Below are positions 22,121-22,878 of a stretch of 22,878 bases of DNA, in pieces. A program made the position numbers and the translations under genes. The notes under the pieces were generated by a model. It saw only the letters and a list, made by a program, of their open reading frames with translations, was not told the origin of the DNA and searched no databases. This DNA is from JBOIBN01 sp050739575. GTDB lineage: Bacteria > Pseudomonadota > Gammaproteobacteria > JAKDMP01. The stretch's first letter is position 1. Each line of letters begins with the position of its first letter. The stretch lies in contig JBOIBN010000039.1 in the NCBI GenBank assembly GCA_050739575.1, positions 1 through 22,878 of the forward strand, in the 5' to 3' direction.

Positions 22121-22878
22121 GCTTGTTGTACCTGCATACGCCGATCCGAGGACTCCGCGGGTTTCGATCGTCATTCCGATTTACAACGAGGAAGCCGGCC
22201 TCGAAGCGTTGTTCGCGCGGCTATATCCCGCGCTCGATGCGCTTGGCGTTTCCTACGAAGTGCTGTTCGTGGACGACGGCAGCCGCGATCGCAGTGCGGC
22301 GCTCCTCCGTACGCAGTACCAGAAGCGTCCGGACGTGACGCGCGTCGTGCTGCTGCAGACGAACTTCGGCCAGCACGCGGCCATCTATGCGGGATTTGCG
22401 AAGTCCCGCGGCGAACGCATGGTCACGCTCGATGCGGACCTGCAGAATCCGCCCGAGGAAATCGCACGTCTTCTCGAAGAGATGGACGCGGGGCATGATT
22501 ACGTCGGCACCATCCGCCGCAATCGCCGCGACAGTTGGTGGCGGCGCTACGCCTCGCGGCTGATGAACCGGATTCGCGAGCACATCACCCGCGTGCACAT
22601 GACCGACCAGGGCTGCATGCTGCGTGCCTACGACCGCAGCGTCGTGGATGCGATCAACAGCACGAGCGAGATCAACACCTTCATTCCCGCGCTCGCCTAC
22701 CTCTATTCCGCGAATCCGGTCGAAATCGAGGTGGCGCACGACGAGCGCGCAGCGGGGCAATCCAAGTATTCGCTCATGCGCCTCGTGCAGCTCAACTTCG
22801 ATCTCGTGACCGGCTTTTCGGTCATGCCTTTGCAGGTTTTTTCGCTGCTCGGCGCGGTGATCGCCTTCGGCTCGCTGG
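22113..22878 (+). CDS. arnC: Undecaprenyl-phosphate 4-deoxy-4-formamido-L-arabinose transferase (partial)
   Basis: ArnC transfers the formylated aminoarabinose from UDP to undecaprenyl phosphate. The frame from ATG 22113 stays open to the window edge (255 codons). It has the GT2 fold: VSIVIPIYNEEAGL, VDDGSRDRS, NFGQHAAIYAGF, the divalent-metal region TLDADLQNPPEE, RRNRRDSWWRR and DQGCMLRAYDRSVVDA, closely following E. coli ArnC. ERAAGQSKYSLMRLVQLNFDL precedes the first C-terminal membrane helix (FSVMPLQVFSLLGAV). The 8-bp overlap with arnB suggests translational coupling. arnA and arnD are presumably beyond the edge. Confidence 0.92.
   Translation, partial: MTELVVPAYADPRTPRVSIVIPIYNEEAGLEALFARLYPALDALGVSYEVLFVDDGSRDRSAALLRTQYQKRPDVTRVVLLQTNFGQHAAIYAGFAKSRGERMVTLDADLQNPPEEIARLLEEMDAGHDYVGTIRRNRRDSWWRRYASRLMNRIREHITRVHMTDQGCMLRAYDRSVVDAINSTSEINTFIPALAYLYSANPVEIEVAHDERAAGQSKYSLMRLVQLNFDLVTGFSVMPLQVFSLLGAVIAFGSL

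Noticed and set aside
20954..22174. Reverse-strand ORF of 406 codons opposite arnB
   Set aside because: It is an antisense shadow of arnB, whose forward frame has full catalytic motifs.

Overview
The window looks like chromosomal DNA of a high-GC Pseudomonadota bacterium, most likely beta- or gammaproteobacterial. The grounds are gene content and order: an rpfE-type gene followed by prfB and lysS; dapA, tRNA-Ser(GGA), SRP RNA, dnaX, ybaB and recR in a row; phoU and dsbB; and an arn-type lipid A modification operon. There is no phage, plasmid or CRISPR signature. Species cannot be named from the sequence alone.

Layout. (1) 1-4317: the end of an unidentified gene, a leftward Mth938-domain gene, and a rightward rpfE - prfB - lysS segment. 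prfB uses the classical programmed +1 frameshift. recJ, which precedes prfB in E. coli, is not there. (2) 4490-9109: an accessory metabolic block. It holds a leftward DUF302 gene and LysR regulator, then a divergent five-gene operon encoding a hydroxynitrile-lyase-like cupin, a carboxymuconolactone-decarboxylase-like protein, a PptA-like tautomerase, a zinc alcohol dehydrogenase and an aldo/keto reductase. (3) 9213-11507: a leftward two-gene unit for activated uronic acids (TviB-type UDP-sugar 6-dehydrogenase, then a UDP-glucuronate-type 4-epimerase). (4) 11630-12822: dapA with an overlapping small lipoprotein gene. (5) 12857-13738: RNA genes (tRNA-Ser, SRP RNA) with nested palindromic repeats. 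(6) 13739-18906: housekeeping genes dnaX, ybaB, recR, a HIT-family gene, plsC-like, phoU and dsbB. (7) 18977 to the end: arnT, an arnE-like gene, arnB and arnC (cut by the window edge), tightly overlapped and probably one operon that adds an aminosugar such as 4-amino-4-deoxyarabinose to lipid A.

The most unusual feature is at 12947-13701. A palindromic core of about 110 bp occurs twice, downstream of tRNA-Ser and downstream of the SRP RNA. The two cores share 82 of 93 aligned bases by hand alignment. Each copy lies between a pair of 17-nt inverted arms; the arms pair with each other within a copy but are unrelated between copies. The first copy is itself split by a second, cruciform-like 272-bp palindromic element. 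This suggests small non-coding mobile elements that insert into hairpins (perhaps transcription terminators) or that generate their own flanking complementarity. A further inverted-repeat, AT-rich insert lies between recR and the HIT gene.
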